From the NCBI GenBank assembly GCA_025455395.1, contig JALOMO010000010.1, positions 1 through 44,839 on the forward strand: a stretch of DNA of 44,839 nt, given 5' to 3'. This document shows positions 7,753-18,011 of the stretch, in pieces. Origin of the DNA: Bacteroidales bacterium (lineage in GTDB: Bacteria; Bacteroidota; Bacteroidia; Bacteroidales; VadinHA17). The position numbers and the translations under genes were made by a program. The notes beneath the pieces were generated by a model that did not search any database, was not told where the DNA came from, and worked only from the letters and a program-made list of their open reading frames with translations. The stretch's first letter is position 1, and each line of letters starts with the position of its first letter.

Positions 7753-8103
7753 ATGACTAATCAAGCCCTTATTCTATTTTTTCTGGTGGGGCTTATTTTT
7801 GTGGGAGTGGTGATTCTCTTCTCCGGCCTTGTTGCGCCGAGATCAACATCCCCTCAGAAATTCGACCCGTATGAATGCGGAATACCCACCAAAGGGACCA
7901 CATGGCTTCAGTTCAATGTCGGGTATTACCTTTTTGCAATCCTCTTCCTGATATTTGATGCGGAGATTGTCTTTCTTTTTCCGTGGGCAGTCGTCATGAA
8001 AGAGGTTGGCATGGTAGCCTTCATTGAAATCGTTGTCTTTATACTCATTCTGGGTCTGGGACTGGCCTATGCCTGGAAAAAACATGCTCTGACATGGGAA
8101 TAA
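7753..8103 (+). CDS. nuoA: NADH-quinone oxidoreductase subunit A
   Basis: A 116-residue membrane subunit of complex I, with three hydrophobic segments (about residues 5-27, 58-82 and 85-108). The loop between the first two carries the family signature [10 protein letters not shown] with the conserved Cys, and [11 protein letters not shown] marks the second helix. NuoA sits at the interface with NuoH, J and K near the quinone entry. It is the first gene of the nuo operon, and its end overlaps the chosen nuoB start by 10 bases. Confidence 0.97.
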   Translation: MTNQALILFFLVGLIFVGVVILFSGLVAPRSTSPQKFDPYECGIPTKGTTWLQFNVGYYLFAILFLIFDAEIVFLFPWAVVMKEVGMVAFIEIVVFILILGLGLAYAWKKHALTWE

Positions 8104-8654
8104 AAGGAATGAAAAAGGAAGAGTTCAGGGACAATGAGACCCTTGAACAACTGAAGGAAGGTGGGGCCAATGTCTTTGTCGCCACCATCGACAGTGTTAT
8201 AAACTGGGGCAGGAAGAATTCATTATGGCCTCTCACCTTTGCAACAAGCTGTTGCGGTATTGAGATGATGGCCACAGGAGCTCCCAGGCATGACTTCGCC
8301 CGCTTCGGGATGGAGGTATACAGGGCCAGTCCGCGCCAGGCAGACGTCATTGTGGTAGCCGGCACCATCACCAATAAGATGGCCCCTGTCCTGCAGAGGC
8401 TTTATGAACAGATGTCCGAGCCTAAGTACGTTGTGGCCATGGGAGCATGTGCCATATCAGGAGGCCCCTTCTACCTCAATTCTTATAATGTTGTAAAGGG
8501 TGTGGAGCATGTCATCCCGGTCGATGTCTTCGTCCCCGGATGTCCTCCCCGCCCAGAATCGCTTCTCTACGCAATGCTTCAGTTGCAGCGCAAGATAGAG
8601 ACAGAGTCTATGAAATCAAGAAAGAAGCGCAGCCAATCACATAACAGTATCTGA
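8094..8654 (+). CDS. nuoB: NADH-quinone oxidoreductase subunit B (N2 iron-sulfur protein)
   Basis: A 186-residue peripheral subunit that carries cluster N2, the last iron-sulfur centre before quinone. All four ligands are present: Cys53 and Cys54 in TSCCGIEMM, Cys119 in [10 protein letters not shown] and Cys150 in VPGCPPRPE. The ATG at 8094 overlaps the end of nuoA by 10 bases; an in-frame ATG at 8109 is a possible alternative just beyond nuoA. The C-terminal tail after residue 170 is basic and variable. It lies between nuoA and nuoC with 6 bases to nuoC. Confidence 0.97.
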   Translation: MGIKGMKKEEFRDNETLEQLKEGGANVFVATIDSVINWGRKNSLWPLTFATSCCGIEMMATGAPRHDFARFGMEVYRASPRQADVIVVAGTITNKMAPVLQRLYEQMSEPKYVVAMGACAISGGPFYLNSYNVVKGVEHVIPVDVFVPGCPPRPESLLYAMLQLQRKIETESMKSRKKRSQSHNSI

Positions 8655-8660
8655 CAGGAG

Positions 8661-9116
8661 ATGGAAAAGAGTCAACTCTACGCAGCAATTACAGCCATTG
8701 TACCCGAGGCTGTTACAGCCGAAGGCAAGCAATTTCCGGAAGTGACGGTAACCCCCGGGAACGTCAGATCGGTCATGGGCAGGCTCAAAGAGGAACCCAG
8801 CCTTTCATTTGACATTCTCGTATGCCTCACCGGAATGGATTACGGCACCGACCTGGGAGTGGTTTATCATCTCAGGTCTTATACATTCAACCATATGGTT
8901 GTTGTAAAAACACGGATACCTGACAGGGAAAACCCGGCCATTGATTCGGTTTGCTCAATCTTTCCGGGTGCTGAATTTCACGAACGTGAAGTCTACGATC
9001 TTTTGGGGATAAAATTCAATGATCATCCTGACCTGAGAAGGTTATTCCTTGAAAGCACATGGGGCTATCCTCTCAGAAAGGATTATAAAGACGATGTAAA
9101 CATTGTTTTAAAGTAA
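8661..9116 (+). CDS. nuoC: NADH-quinone oxidoreductase subunit C
   Basis: A 151-residue 30-kDa-type subunit of the peripheral arm, which packs against NuoD. The signature FPGAEFHEREVYDLLGIKF (about residues 100-118) and HPDLRRLFL are clear, and the C terminus LRKDYKDD matches the family. In some Bacteroidota and in E. coli nuoC and nuoD are fused; here they are separate genes three bases apart. Confidence 0.96.
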   Translation: MEKSQLYAAITAIVPEAVTAEGKQFPEVTVTPGNVRSVMGRLKEEPSLSFDILVCLTGMDYGTDLGVVYHLRSYTFNHMVVVKTRIPDRENPAIDSVCSIFPGAEFHEREVYDLLGIKFNDHPDLRRLFLESTWGYPLRKDYKDDVNIVLK

Positions 9117-9119
9117 GTT

Positions 9120-10241
9120 ATGGAAGTGAAGGAAAAGAAGGTCGGGCTTGAGAATGAGGAGTACATAATCAATATGGGGCCTCAGCATCCCTCAACTCAC
9201 GGTGTGCTTCGACTGGTAGTCGCCCTCAAGGGTGAGATCGTTCAGAGGGTTGAACCTCATATCGGTTATATCCATCGTGGCATCGAGAAGATGTGTGAAA
9301 ACCTGACATATCAGCAGATAATACATCTCACTGACAGGATGGATTACCTGTCGGCTCATATCAATAACGAGGCTGTCTGCCTGGCGGTGGAGAATGCCCT
9401 GGAGATAGAGGTGCCTGAGAGGGTAAAATACATCCGCACAATCATGAGCGAGCTGACAAGGATACAGTCGCACCAGCTTTTCTGGGCCACCTTCGGGATG
9501 GACCTTGGCGGACTTACCTGCTTCTTTTACGGACTGAGAGACCGTGAAAAGATACTCGACATTTTTGAGGAGAGTTGCGGGGGAAGGATGATAGTGAGCT
9601 ATAATACACCCGGTGGCCTGATGAATGATATACATCCTAACTTTCAGAACAGGGTAAAGGAATTCCTGAAGTACTTCCGGGGAGTGATACATGAGTATGA
9701 TGATCTTCTCACCGGCAATGTGATCTTTCAGGAGCGATCAAAGGGTATGGGAGTTATGACTTTGGAACAGGCCATAGCATGGGGGCTGACAGGGCCCACA
9801 GGCCGTGCCTCAGGCTTCTCATGTGACATCAGGAAGCACAACCCCTACAGCGCCTATGATAAGGTTACATTCAGGGAGATACTCTACACTGAAGGAGATG
9901 TATTCCACCGTTACCTGGCCAGGATGGAGGAGATGAGAGAGTCAATGAACATCATAGACCAGCTGATTGACAACATACCCGAAGGGCCATATACGGCAAA
10001 GATGAAGCCTGTCATCAAGTTACCTGAGGGAGAGTATTTTCAGAGTGTTGAGACTGCACGCGGCGAGCTTGGCGTATATATCGTCAGCGACGGCAACAAG
10101 AATCCTTTCAGGGTTAAGTTCAGGTCACCCAACTTCGTGAACCTCGCTCCTCTCAACCTGATGGCCAGCGGATCAAAGATAGCTGACCTGGTTGCCATCG
10201 GCGGCTCACTTGATTTGATAATACCCGATATTGACAGATAG
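9120..10241 (+). CDS. nuoD: NADH-quinone oxidoreductase subunit D
   Basis: A 373-residue 49-kDa-type subunit, a relative of the [NiFe]-hydrogenase large subunit that forms much of the quinone site. It begins with [15 protein letters not shown], whose His residues line the quinone pocket, followed by [14 protein letters not shown] and LDRMDYLS-like [15 protein letters not shown]. The C terminus [17 protein letters not shown] and the final DIDR are typical. The hydrogenase nickel Cys ligands are absent, as expected for complex I. Confidence 0.97.
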   Translation: MEVKEKKVGLENEEYIINMGPQHPSTHGVLRLVVALKGEIVQRVEPHIGYIHRGIEKMCENLTYQQIIHLTDRMDYLSAHINNEAVCLAVENALEIEVPERVKYIRTIMSELTRIQSHQLFWATFGMDLGGLTCFFYGLRDREKILDIFEESCGGRMIVSYNTPGGLMNDIHPNFQNRVKEFLKYFRGVIHEYDDLLTGNVIFQERSKGMGVMTLEQAIAWGLTGPTGRASGFSCDIRKHNPYSAYDKVTFREILYTEGDVFHRYLARMEEMRESMNIIDQLIDNIPEGPYTAKMKPVIKLPEGEYFQSVETARGELGVYIVSDGNKNPFRVKFRSPNFVNLAPLNLMASGSKIADLVAIGGSLDLIIPDIDR

Positions 10242-10264
10242 AACCTACAAAACAGAATCCTGAT

Positions 10265-11353
10265 ATGGAGTTTAGCATATATGATTTCAGTTCATTTACT
10301 GCCTGGATTGATCAGAGCCTGAGGGCCTCCATGAGCCCCGGACTGGCAGTGGCCATTGAAATGCTGATCATCGGAGTGGTGATACTTATTTTTTACGCGA
10401 TAGTAGGGTTGTTCCTCGTTTACGCTGAGAGAAAGGTATGCGCTCTGATGCAGAACAGGTTGGGGCCCAACAGGGTCGGCCCGGGCGGCATATTTCAGAC
10501 TATTGCAGACCTTGTCAAGCTTCTCTTTGTGGAACTTGTACCGATAAAAAATGCTGATAAGATACTTTTCAGCCTTGCCCCTTATATCGTTATCATCGCT
10601 TCATTCATGGCTATGGGAGCGTTGCCCTTTGCCAAAGGTCTTCATGCTATAGACCTGAATATAGGTGTCTTTTACCTGATGGCTGTTTCATCAATGGGTG
10701 TGGTAGGTGTTCTCCTGGCCGGTTGGGCAAGCAATAACAAATACTCACTCATCGGCGCGATGCGCAGCGGGGCCCAGATAGTGAGCTATGAACTGTCTGT
10801 AGGCATGTCACTTGTTACCATTGTTGTCCTGGCAGGCACGATGCAGCTCTCAGAGATTGTTCAGGCACAGCAGTACGGATGGTTTATCTTCAGGGGTCAC
10901 ATACCGGCATTAATAGCCTTCGTCATTTTCATTGTCGCCAGCACTGCTGAGACCAACAGGGGGCCGTTCGATCTGGCTGAGGCAGAATCGGAACTAACTG
11001 CAGGGTTTCATACCGAGTACTCAGGAATCAGATTCGCATTCTTTTTCCTGGCGGAATATATAAACATGTTCATTGTTGCAGCCATAGCTACAACAGTATT
11101 CTTCGGAGGCTGGATGCCTTTCAATGTTTACGGGTGGGAAGGATTTAACAAGGTGATGAACCTTATCCCTCCCTTTATCTGGTTCCTTGGCAAGACCGGT
11201 GCACTTATATTCCTGATAATGTGGTTTAAGTGGACCTTCCCCAGGCTCAGGATAGACCAGCTTCTAACCCTGGAATGGAAGTATTTCCTTCCGATAAATA
11301 TCATTAACGTACTAATTATGGCTCTGATCGTTCTTCTGGGATGGCACTGGTAG
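10265..11353 (+). CDS. nuoH: NADH-quinone oxidoreductase subunit H
   Basis: A 362-residue membrane subunit with about eight to nine helices that forms the quinone access chamber and couples it to proton pumping. Diagnostic motifs are [20 protein letters not shown] near residue 53 and [19 protein letters not shown] near residue 237, the acidic loop facing NuoD and NuoB. Length is slightly above the usual 325-350 because of a longer N terminus. Confidence 0.97.
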   Translation: MEFSIYDFSSFTAWIDQSLRASMSPGLAVAIEMLIIGVVILIFYAIVGLFLVYAERKVCALMQNRLGPNRVGPGGIFQTIADLVKLLFVELVPIKNADKILFSLAPYIVIIASFMAMGALPFAKGLHAIDLNIGVFYLMAVSSMGVVGVLLAGWASNNKYSLIGAMRSGAQIVSYELSVGMSLVTIVVLAGTMQLSEIVQAQQYGWFIFRGHIPALIAFVIFIVASTAETNRGPFDLAEAESELTAGFHTEYSGIRFAFFFLAEYINMFIVAAIATTVFFGGWMPFNVYGWEGFNKVMNLIPPFIWFLGKTGALIFLIMWFKWTFPRLRIDQLLTLEWKYFLPINIINVLIMALIVLLGWHW

Positions 11354-11382
11354 AACAGGAATAACTGAGTTCAAGGAAAGAG

Positions 11383-11862
11383 ATGAAAAGTGTAATAGAA
11401 TATTTTAAAGGCATATACAACGGGATTAAATCACTTCTTGTTGGCATGTCGGTGACCGGTGGCTATTTCATTAAGCCAGGCACAACCCTGACACAACAGT
11501 ATCCTGACAACAGGGATACGCTGGTAATGTTCGAACGGTTCAAAGGTGAGGTGGTTATGCCGCACAATGAAAAGAACGAGCACAAGTGCACAGGCTGCGG
11601 AATATGCGAAATAAATTGCCCCAATGGCACAATTGAGGTCATTTCGGCAACGGAGGTCACTGAAGAGGGCAAGAAGAAAAGGATAATAGACAAACACATA
11701 TACCATCTCGGGATGTGTACCTTCTGCGGCCTTTGCGTAAAGACCTGCCCTTCGCAGGCACTGGCCTTCTCGCAGGAGTTTGAGCATGCTGTCTTTGACC
11801 GCACGAAGCTCACAAAAGTACTTAATCAGCCGGGGTCAAAACTTATGAAAGGAGTAGAATAA
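11383..11862 (+). CDS. nuoI: NADH-quinone oxidoreductase subunit I (two 4Fe-4S clusters)
   Basis: A 159-residue ferredoxin-like subunit that passes electrons through clusters N6a and N6b to NuoB. The two ligand sets are Cys69, 72, 75, 79 (CTGCGICEINCP) and Cys112, 115, 118, 122 (CTFCGLCVKTCP). With nuoEFG absent, this is the outermost iron-sulfur subunit encoded here and so the likely docking point for whatever donor is used. Its stop codon overlaps the nuoJ ATG by one base (TAATG). Confidence 0.97.
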   Translation: MKSVIEYFKGIYNGIKSLLVGMSVTGGYFIKPGTTLTQQYPDNRDTLVMFERFKGEVVMPHNEKNEHKCTGCGICEINCPNGTIEVISATEVTEEGKKKRIIDKHIYHLGMCTFCGLCVKTCPSQALAFSQEFEHAVFDRTKLTKVLNQPGSKLMKGVE

Positions 11863-12395
11863 TGGAAGGAAAACAGATAATGTTCGTGATTTTCGCGATT
11901 GTGATCGTCGTTTTCTCAATCTTTACGGTTACAAGCCGCAAGATACTGAGGGCGGCGGTGTCGCTTCTGATGGTGCTTATTGCGACTGCCGGACTCTATT
12001 TCATCTTGAACTACCAGTTCCTGGCTGCCGTACAGCTTACCCTTTATGCGGGAGGTATTGTTGTCCTTATAATATTCTCAATCCTGCTTACCAGCCAGCT
12101 CGACCACAAATTTGAGGTGGTTGAACTTAAGAAGACCATTTTCTCTGCCCTTGCTGCCCTCGCAGGGTTTATTGTAGTTGCCACAACTATCCTGAAACAT
12201 ACATTCGAGGCAGACACTGCTGCAGCATTGGAAGTTAACATGGAGGTGATCGGTAAAAGCCTCCTGAATACCGGTGCAGACGGTTATGTCCTGCCCTTCG
12301 AATTAATATCAGTGCTGCTTGTTGCTGCAATGATAGGTGCTATTGTTATCGCCAAGAAAGGCAGCCCGGTTAAAGAAGAAAAAAGTAACAAATAA
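11862..12395 (+). CDS. nuoJ: NADH-quinone oxidoreductase subunit J
   Basis: A 177-residue membrane subunit with five predicted helices. The third carries YAGGIVVLIIFSILLTSQ, the conserved segment of the mobile NuoJ helix. It follows nuoI with a one-base overlap and precedes nuoK by 12 bases. Confidence 0.94.
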   Translation: MEGKQIMFVIFAIVIVVFSIFTVTSRKILRAAVSLLMVLIATAGLYFILNYQFLAAVQLTLYAGGIVVLIIFSILLTSQLDHKFEVVELKKTIFSALAALAGFIVVATTILKHTFEADTAAALEVNMEVIGKSLLNTGADGYVLPFELISVLLVAAMIGAIVIAKKGSPVKEEKSNK

Positions 12396-12407
12396 TCACT
12401 GACTGAC

Positions 12408-12725
12408 ATGAATCAAGGCATCCCATTGGAGTATTATCTTATACTGGCATCGGCAATGTTCTTTATCGGAGTATATGGCTTCCTCACACGAAGAAACCTC
12501 ATAACAATCCTGATGTCCGTTGAACTGATACTTAACTCTGTAAATATCAATTTTCTGGCCTTCAACAGGTACCTGTTCCCCGGAAAACTTGATGGTCATT
12601 TTTTCAGTCTCTTTGTGATAGCTGTTGCTGCAGCAGAGGCAGCGGTTGCAATTGCGATAATAATCAACATCTACAGGAGATTCACAACGATCAATGTTGA
12701 GGATGTAAATTCATTAAAATACTGA
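12408..12725 (+). CDS. nuoK: NADH-quinone oxidoreductase subunit K
   Basis: A 105-residue, three-helix subunit related to MrpC-type antiporter subunits. It keeps the conserved membrane Glu residues in LMSVELILNSVN (helix 2) and AAAEAAVAIAI (helix 3), which belong to the central charged chain of complex I. Start and length match the family. Confidence 0.96.
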   Translation: MNQGIPLEYYLILASAMFFIGVYGFLTRRNLITILMSVELILNSVNINFLAFNRYLFPGKLDGHFFSLFVIAVAAAEAAVAIAIIINIYRRFTTINVEDVNSLKY

Positions 12726-12740
12726 TAAAGGAGAAGATAA

Positions 12741-14657
12741 ATGGCAGATTTCGGATATACTTTATGGATTTTGATCTTACCGCTGGTCACCTTTGTGATA
12801 CTTGGGCTCTTCGGCATGAAGATAAAGGGCAGGATGGCGGGATTGACCGGTACGGCATCACTGGCAGTCATCACTGCCCTCTCCTATACAGCAGCAATCA
12901 GCTACTTCACAGGCGGCGGGCTGGCAGATGGCGTATACCAGAAAATTATTCCCTTTAACAGTGTCTGGCTGAACCTCACAGATCATCTTCATATTGATAT
13001 GGGCATCCTTATTGATCCCATTTCGGTTATGATGCTTGTTGTAATCAGCACAGTTTCTTTAATGGTGCATATATACAGCCTGGGATACATGAAGGGTGAG
13101 AAGGGATTCGAGCGTTATTACGCGTTTCTGTCACTCTTCTCTTTTGCAATGCTCGGACTGGTGCTGGCGACAAATATTTTCCAGATGTACATATTCTGGG
13201 AGCTTGTTGGGGTATCTTCATACCTGCTCATAGGGTTCTATTATGACAGGCCGAGTGCTGTTGCAGCTTCGAAGAAAGCCTTCATAGTAACGAGATTTGC
13301 CGATATGGGATTCCTTGTCGGTATCCTGCTCCTCTCATTTACAACAAAAACATTTGATTTTGTCTCTCTTACAGCGCTTGACGGTCCGGCAATTACCAGC
13401 ACCGGCGGGGCGCTTTTCCTGGGCATGTCGCTGATGACATGGTCTATGCTGCTGATATTTATCGGCGGTGCAGGTAAATCTGCCATGTTCCCTCTTCATA
13501 TCTGGCTTCCTGATGCCATGGAGGGTCCGACACCGGTATCAGCACTCATCCATGCCGCGACTATGGTAGTTGCAGGTGTTTACCTTGTGGCCAGACTCTT
13601 CCCGGTGTATTACTTCACTGCTCCGGAAGCTCTTCATATAATAGCATGGGTTGGAGCATTGTCTTCATTGCTTGCAGCAATAATTGCCACCACCCAGACA
13701 GATATCAAGCGTGTCCTGGCTTACTCCACGATATCGCAGATAGGCTATATGATCTTCAGTCTCGGTGTCTCAGGTTATGGCGATCATGATGGCCTTGGCT
13801 TCATGGCATCAAACTGGCATCTCTTCAACCATGCCATGTTCAAGGCCCTCCTTTTCCTTGGAGCCGGATCAGTCATTCATGCCGTTCACAGCAATTACAT
13901 GACAGATATGGGAAGCCTGAGAAAATACCTCCCGGTGACCCATATTACATTCCTCATTGCCTGTCTCACCATTGCCGGACTGCCCCCTCTTTCGGGCTTC
14001 TTCAGCAAGGATGAGATACTTACGGCCGCCTTCCACCATGACAAGATTCTATTTGCCATTGAATATGCTGTTGCAGGCCTGACGGCATTCTATATGTTCA
14101 GACTCTATTTCTCCATATTCCATGGCGTTGACAGGCATTATCACCACACTCCGCATGAGTCTCCGGCGGTGATGACGGTGCCCCTGATCATACTGGCTTT
14201 CGGATCGGTATTTGCAGGCTTTCTGCCTTTCAGCAAGCTTGTCACTTCCGACGGTGTTCCCTTCGAGTCGCATATCGAGTGGAGCATAGCTATTCCTTCC
14301 ATACTCATTGGTCTTGCAGGTATTACCGTTGCATGGGTAATGTACAGGAAAGAGAATGCCCTTCCCGACAAGATCGCCTCAACCTTCAGGTTAAGCTACA
14401 GGTGGGCCTACAATAAGTTCTACTTTGACGAGATGTATATTTTCGTGACCAAGAAGATCATCTTCAAGCACATATCACATCCGGTGGCTTGGTTTGACAG
14501 GCATATTGTTGACGGCACAATGGACGGCATTGCATGGGTAACACAGTCAGTATCTTCAATGATAAAGGGCTTCCAGTCAGGACAGTTGCAGAAGTACGGA
14601 TATGTATTTGTGACCGGTGCAGTTGCACTGGCATTATTATTCATTTATATACTATAA
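12741..14657 (+). CDS. nuoL: NADH-quinone oxidoreductase subunit L
   Basis: A 638-residue antiporter-like proton-pumping subunit at the far end of the membrane arm. It has the core signature IFWELVGVSSYLLIGFY with the key Glu, IGGAGKSAMFPLHIWLPDAMEGPTPVSALIHAATMV with the functional Lys and His residues, and a long C-terminal extension (about residues 540-638) that forms the lateral helix. The start is an ATG 15 bases after nuoK. Confidence 0.97.
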   Translation: MADFGYTLWILILPLVTFVILGLFGMKIKGRMAGLTGTASLAVITALSYTAAISYFTGGGLADGVYQKIIPFNSVWLNLTDHLHIDMGILIDPISVMMLVVISTVSLMVHIYSLGYMKGEKGFERYYAFLSLFSFAMLGLVLATNIFQMYIFWELVGVSSYLLIGFYYDRPSAVAASKKAFIVTRFADMGFLVGILLLSFTTKTFDFVSLTALDGPAITSTGGALFLGMSLMTWSMLLIFIGGAGKSAMFPLHIWLPDAMEGPTPVSALIHAATMVVAGVYLVARLFPVYYFTAPEALHIIAWVGALSSLLAAIIATTQTDIKRVLAYSTISQIGYMIFSLGVSGYGDHDGLGFMASNWHLFNHAMFKALLFLGAGSVIHAVHSNYMTDMGSLRKYLPVTHITFLIACLTIAGLPPLSGFFSKDEILTAAFHHDKILFAIEYAVAGLTAFYMFRLYFSIFHGVDRHYHHTPHESPAVMTVPLIILAFGSVFAGFLPFSKLVTSDGVPFESHIEWSIAIPSILIGLAGITVAWVMYRKENALPDKIASTFRLSYRWAYNKFYFDEMYIFVTKKIIFKHISHPVAWFDRHIVDGTMDGIAWVTQSVSSMIKGFQSGQLQKYGYVFVTGAVALALLFIYIL

Positions 14658-14687
14658 CAACGATCATTCACTGAAAAATATCTGATC

Positions 14688-16178
14688 ATGAGTATATTAA
14701 CATGGCTTGTAATAATTCCGCTGCTAACCATCACAGGCATATTGTTTGTGAAGGATGCACGGCAGGCAAAGATTGTTTCTGCATTCGGTATGGGCATACA
14801 GCTTATCGTATCTGCAGTCATCGTCTACAGCTACGTAGCGCTGCGCAACGCCGGCGTAACCGATGAGATGGTAATGATAAGCAGTTATGAATGGTTCAGG
14901 AGCCTGAATATTTACTATACCGTCGGGGTTGATGGCATCTCGGTTGCAATGATTGCCCTTACCTCGGTCGTGGTCTTCGCAGGCATCTTTGCATCGTGGG
15001 AAATGGATGATCTGAGGAAAGAGTTCTTCATATCGCTGATCCTGCTGGCAACGGGAGTGTTCGGCTTCTTTATCTCGCTCGACCTCTTCACCATGTTCCT
15101 CTTCTACGAACTTGCCGTCATCCCGATGTACATCCTTATCGGCATATGGGGAAGCGGTCCGAAGGAGTACGCAGCCATGAAACTTACGCTGATGCTGATG
15201 GGAGGATCAGCTCTGCTGATGGTAGGGCTGTTTGGCATCTACTTTAACTCGGCTCCCGATGGCGGTGAATTGACATTCAATATCATAGAGATATCCAAAA
15301 TCACTATTCCGATAGAGGCCCAGAGATGGTTCTTCCCCTTCACCTTCGTCGGTTTTGGTGTTCTCGGCGCCCTCTTTCCTCTTCATACCTGGTCACCTGA
15401 CGGCCACTCTTCGGCTCCCACTGCAGTATCGATGCTGCATGCAGGTGTATTAATGAAACTGGGAGGTTATGGTGCATTCAGGGTGGCAATGTTTCTTATG
15501 CCCGAGGCTGCCAATGAGATGGCCTGGATCTTTATCATACTGACAACCATCAGTGTTGTCTACGGCGCTTTTGGCGCCATCGTGCAGAAAGACCTGAAAT
15601 ACATCAATGCATATTCCTCGGTGAGTCATTGCGGAATGGTCCTTTTCGCAGTCCTGATGATGAACCGTACAGCAATGACAGGGGCTGTAATACAGATGAT
15701 CTCACACGGACTGATGACTGCCCTCTTCTTTGCCCTCATCGGAATGATCTACGGTAGAACGCACACCAGGATGATAAATGAGATGGGCGGGCTGATGAAG
15801 GTTATTCCGTTCCTGGGTGTGGCTTACGTCATTGCAGGCCTTGCCTCCCTCGGGCTTCCCGGTCTCAGCGGATTCGTTGCAGAAATGAATATCTTCTTCG
15901 GAGCCTTTGAACACCCTGACACTTTCCGAAGGGTTGCAACAATCATTGCAGTATCCTCGATAGTTATAACAGCTGTATATATTCTCAGAGTTATAGCTAT
16001 ACTCCTGCTTGGATCGATACGTGATCATCATTTTGATCTCCTTGACGATGCAAAGTGGTATGAGAAGCTCTCTATCGTCAGCCTGCTGGCCGGCATTATC
16101 TATATCGGGATGGCTCCTTTGCACCTTTCTGACATCATCCGTGAAAGCGTAATGCCAATTGTAGATAAACTATTGTAA
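14688..16178 (+). CDS. nuoM: NADH-quinone oxidoreductase subunit M
   Basis: A 496-residue antiporter-like proton-pumping subunit. Motifs include LFTMFLFYELAVIPMYILIG with the essential Glu, FPLHTWSPDGHSSAPTAVSM, and the YSSVSHCGMVL segment. About 14 hydrophobic helices are evident. Position between nuoL and nuoN is canonical. Confidence 0.97.
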   Translation: MSILTWLVIIPLLTITGILFVKDARQAKIVSAFGMGIQLIVSAVIVYSYVALRNAGVTDEMVMISSYEWFRSLNIYYTVGVDGISVAMIALTSVVVFAGIFASWEMDDLRKEFFISLILLATGVFGFFISLDLFTMFLFYELAVIPMYILIGIWGSGPKEYAAMKLTLMLMGGSALLMVGLFGIYFNSAPDGGELTFNIIEISKITIPIEAQRWFFPFTFVGFGVLGALFPLHTWSPDGHSSAPTAVSMLHAGVLMKLGGYGAFRVAMFLMPEAANEMAWIFIILTTISVVYGAFGAIVQKDLKYINAYSSVSHCGMVLFAVLMMNRTAMTGAVIQMISHGLMTALFFALIGMIYGRTHTRMINEMGGLMKVIPFLGVAYVIAGLASLGLPGLSGFVAEMNIFFGAFEHPDTFRRVATIIAVSSIVITAVYILRVIAILLLGSIRDHHFDLLDDAKWYEKLSIVSLLAGIIYIGMAPLHLSDIIRESVMPIVDKLL

Positions 16179-16217
16179 GTAATTGCATAACAGGAATATA
16201 AATTAACCTGCAACAAA

Positions 16218-17639
16218 ATGAGTCTTGAGAATTTTACAGTAATGCGCCATGAATTGTTGCTTACACTTGCCTTTCTGGTCATACTCCTGACAGAGGTTTT
16301 CACAGGAGAGGAAAAGAAAGAGCGTGTCAGAATACTGGCAGTAATCATTTTTGCGATTGTGACGGTTGTCGGTTTTCTTCCACTGCCTGAGGGAAGCATA
16401 TTCGGAGATATGTTCAGGGCTACCCGCACTACTTCGCTGATGAAGAATATTCTTAACATAGGTACCCTGATTGTATTTATCCAGTCATATTCATGGTTGG
16501 GAAGGGCTGAGAACAGGGACAGGATCCATGAATACTTCATGCTCCTCATGACCACTCTTATAGGGATGAACTTCATGATTTCCGCAGGTCACTTCCTGAT
16601 GTTTTACATCGGCATAGAGCTGGCAACTATCCCGCTGGCTGCATTGGCCGCTTATGAGAGATTCAGGAACAGATCGGCAGAAGCAGGGATAAAGCTTATT
16701 CTCTCCTCAGCCCTCTCTTCCGGAATACTTCTTTTTGGACTATCAATGATCTATGGTACAACAGGCTCACTCTATTTCTCTGAAGTAGCCGCTGCGGTCA
16801 GGGATATGCCTTTGGTTATCCTGGGCTTTATTTTCTTCTTTTCGGGGATGGCTTTCAAGATGTCGCTCGTGCCATTCCATCTGTGGACTGCCGATGTGTA
16901 TGAAGGAGCGCCTGTGAATGTTGCCTCGTACCTCTCGGTGATAAGCAAAGGTGCTGCTGCATTCATTTTTATAATCATTCTTTTTACCGTTTTTCCAATT
17001 ATCATTGCCACCTGGGAAAAGACAATATGGGTTATTGCTGTTCTTACGATAACCATTGGTAACCTCTTTGCGCTGAGGCAGAAGAACATGAAACGATTCC
17101 TTGCCTTCTCGTCAATTGCACAGGCGGGCTTTTTCCTCCTTGGTTTTATTGGCGGCAACCAGCTTGGCATGACGACTGTAATCTATTATGCACTTGTGTA
17201 TATATTCTCCAACCTTGCAGCATTCGGTGTGGTTAGTGTAATTGCCGAAAAGACTGGCAGAGAGAGCATGGATGATTATGACGGCCTCTATCGCACCAAT
17301 CCCGGTCTCAGCATTGCAATGATGCTGGCGATGTTTTCACTGGCGGGCATACCTCCGGTGGCCGGCTTCTTCGGTAAGTTCTTCCTCTTTGTCGCTGCTG
17401 CCGAAAAAGGTTACTATGTCCTGGTTACAATAGCGGTTCTTAATACTATCATTGCGCTCTACTATTACCTTCTGGTAGTCAAGGCCATGTTCATTAACCG
17501 GAATGAGGCCCCAATCGAGCCGTTTAAGAGCGATTCTATGTCAAAGCTGGGTCTTGCCATATGTCTGGCCGGTATTATTGTCACAGGCTTCGCAAGCAGC
17601 ATTTTTGAGATGATAAGAAATTTAAGCTACGGTATATAA
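16218..17639 (+). CDS. nuoN: NADH-quinone oxidoreductase subunit N
   Basis: A 473-residue antiporter-like subunit next to NuoK in the membrane arm. The core shows IGIELATIPLAALAAYER, GMAFKMSLVPFHLWTADVYEGAP with the conserved Lys, and FLAFSSIAQAGFFLLGF. The end of the gene is followed 11 bases later by an unknown small gene, suggesting the operon continues. Confidence 0.97.
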   Translation: MSLENFTVMRHELLLTLAFLVILLTEVFTGEEKKERVRILAVIIFAIVTVVGFLPLPEGSIFGDMFRATRTTSLMKNILNIGTLIVFIQSYSWLGRAENRDRIHEYFMLLMTTLIGMNFMISAGHFLMFYIGIELATIPLAALAAYERFRNRSAEAGIKLILSSALSSGILLFGLSMIYGTTGSLYFSEVAAAVRDMPLVILGFIFFFSGMAFKMSLVPFHLWTADVYEGAPVNVASYLSVISKGAAAFIFIIILFTVFPIIIATWEKTIWVIAVLTITIGNLFALRQKNMKRFLAFSSIAQAGFFLLGFIGGNQLGMTTVIYYALVYIFSNLAAFGVVSVIAEKTGRESMDDYDGLYRTNPGLSIAMMLAMFSLAGIPPVAGFFGKFFLFVAAAEKGYYVLVTIAVLNTIIALYYYLLVVKAMFINRNEAPIEPFKSDSMSKLGLAICLAGIIVTGFASSIFEMIRNLSYGI

Positions 17640-17650
17640 TACACCAGGTT

Positions 17651-18007
17651 ATGACATCACTTACAACTGCCAAGCACCAGACGGGAGAAATCGACGGTAT
17701 ACGCTGTACAATTATTGAGACCGGGACCAGTCGTCACAGAATGGAGTTCCTTCGTGACCTCCTGTCATTTAACAGGCTGGAAGTGAAGATAAAGGAGGAG
17801 GCTCCGGCTGAGGGGACAGACGAAGTTCTTTATACAATCGGGGTGACAGACATTGTATTCAATCCGGTCTATGCCATTTATGAAAGAACCCTTCTGAAAC
17901 AGGATGGGATGGTTGTCACGCCTGCCTACTGGAGACAGCTGGAAGGTGATACTTCTGTTCAGTACTGGACTTACGGGCAGACAGAGACTGCTGACCAGTA
18001 CGAATAA
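17651..18007 (+). CDS. Unrecognised small soluble protein at the end of the nuo operon
   Basis: A 118-residue product with no signal peptide, membrane segment or Cys cluster; it has one Cys, in GIRCTIIETG near residue 25. It reads like a small alpha/beta protein: RHRMEFLRDLLSFNRLEVKI suggests a helix followed by a strand, then YTIGVTDIVFNPVYAIYERTL. The start lies 11 bases after nuoN and no separate promoter box is seen, so it is probably co-transcribed with complex I. A role in assembly or donor binding of the EFG-less complex is possible from position only. The stop is four bases from the convergent threonine aldolase stop. Confidence 0.7.
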   Translation: MTSLTTAKHQTGEIDGIRCTIIETGTSRHRMEFLRDLLSFNRLEVKIKEEAPAEGTDEVLYTIGVTDIVFNPVYAIYERTLLKQDGMVVTPAYWRQLEGDTSVQYWTYGQTETADQYE

Positions 18008-18011
18008 TTAC

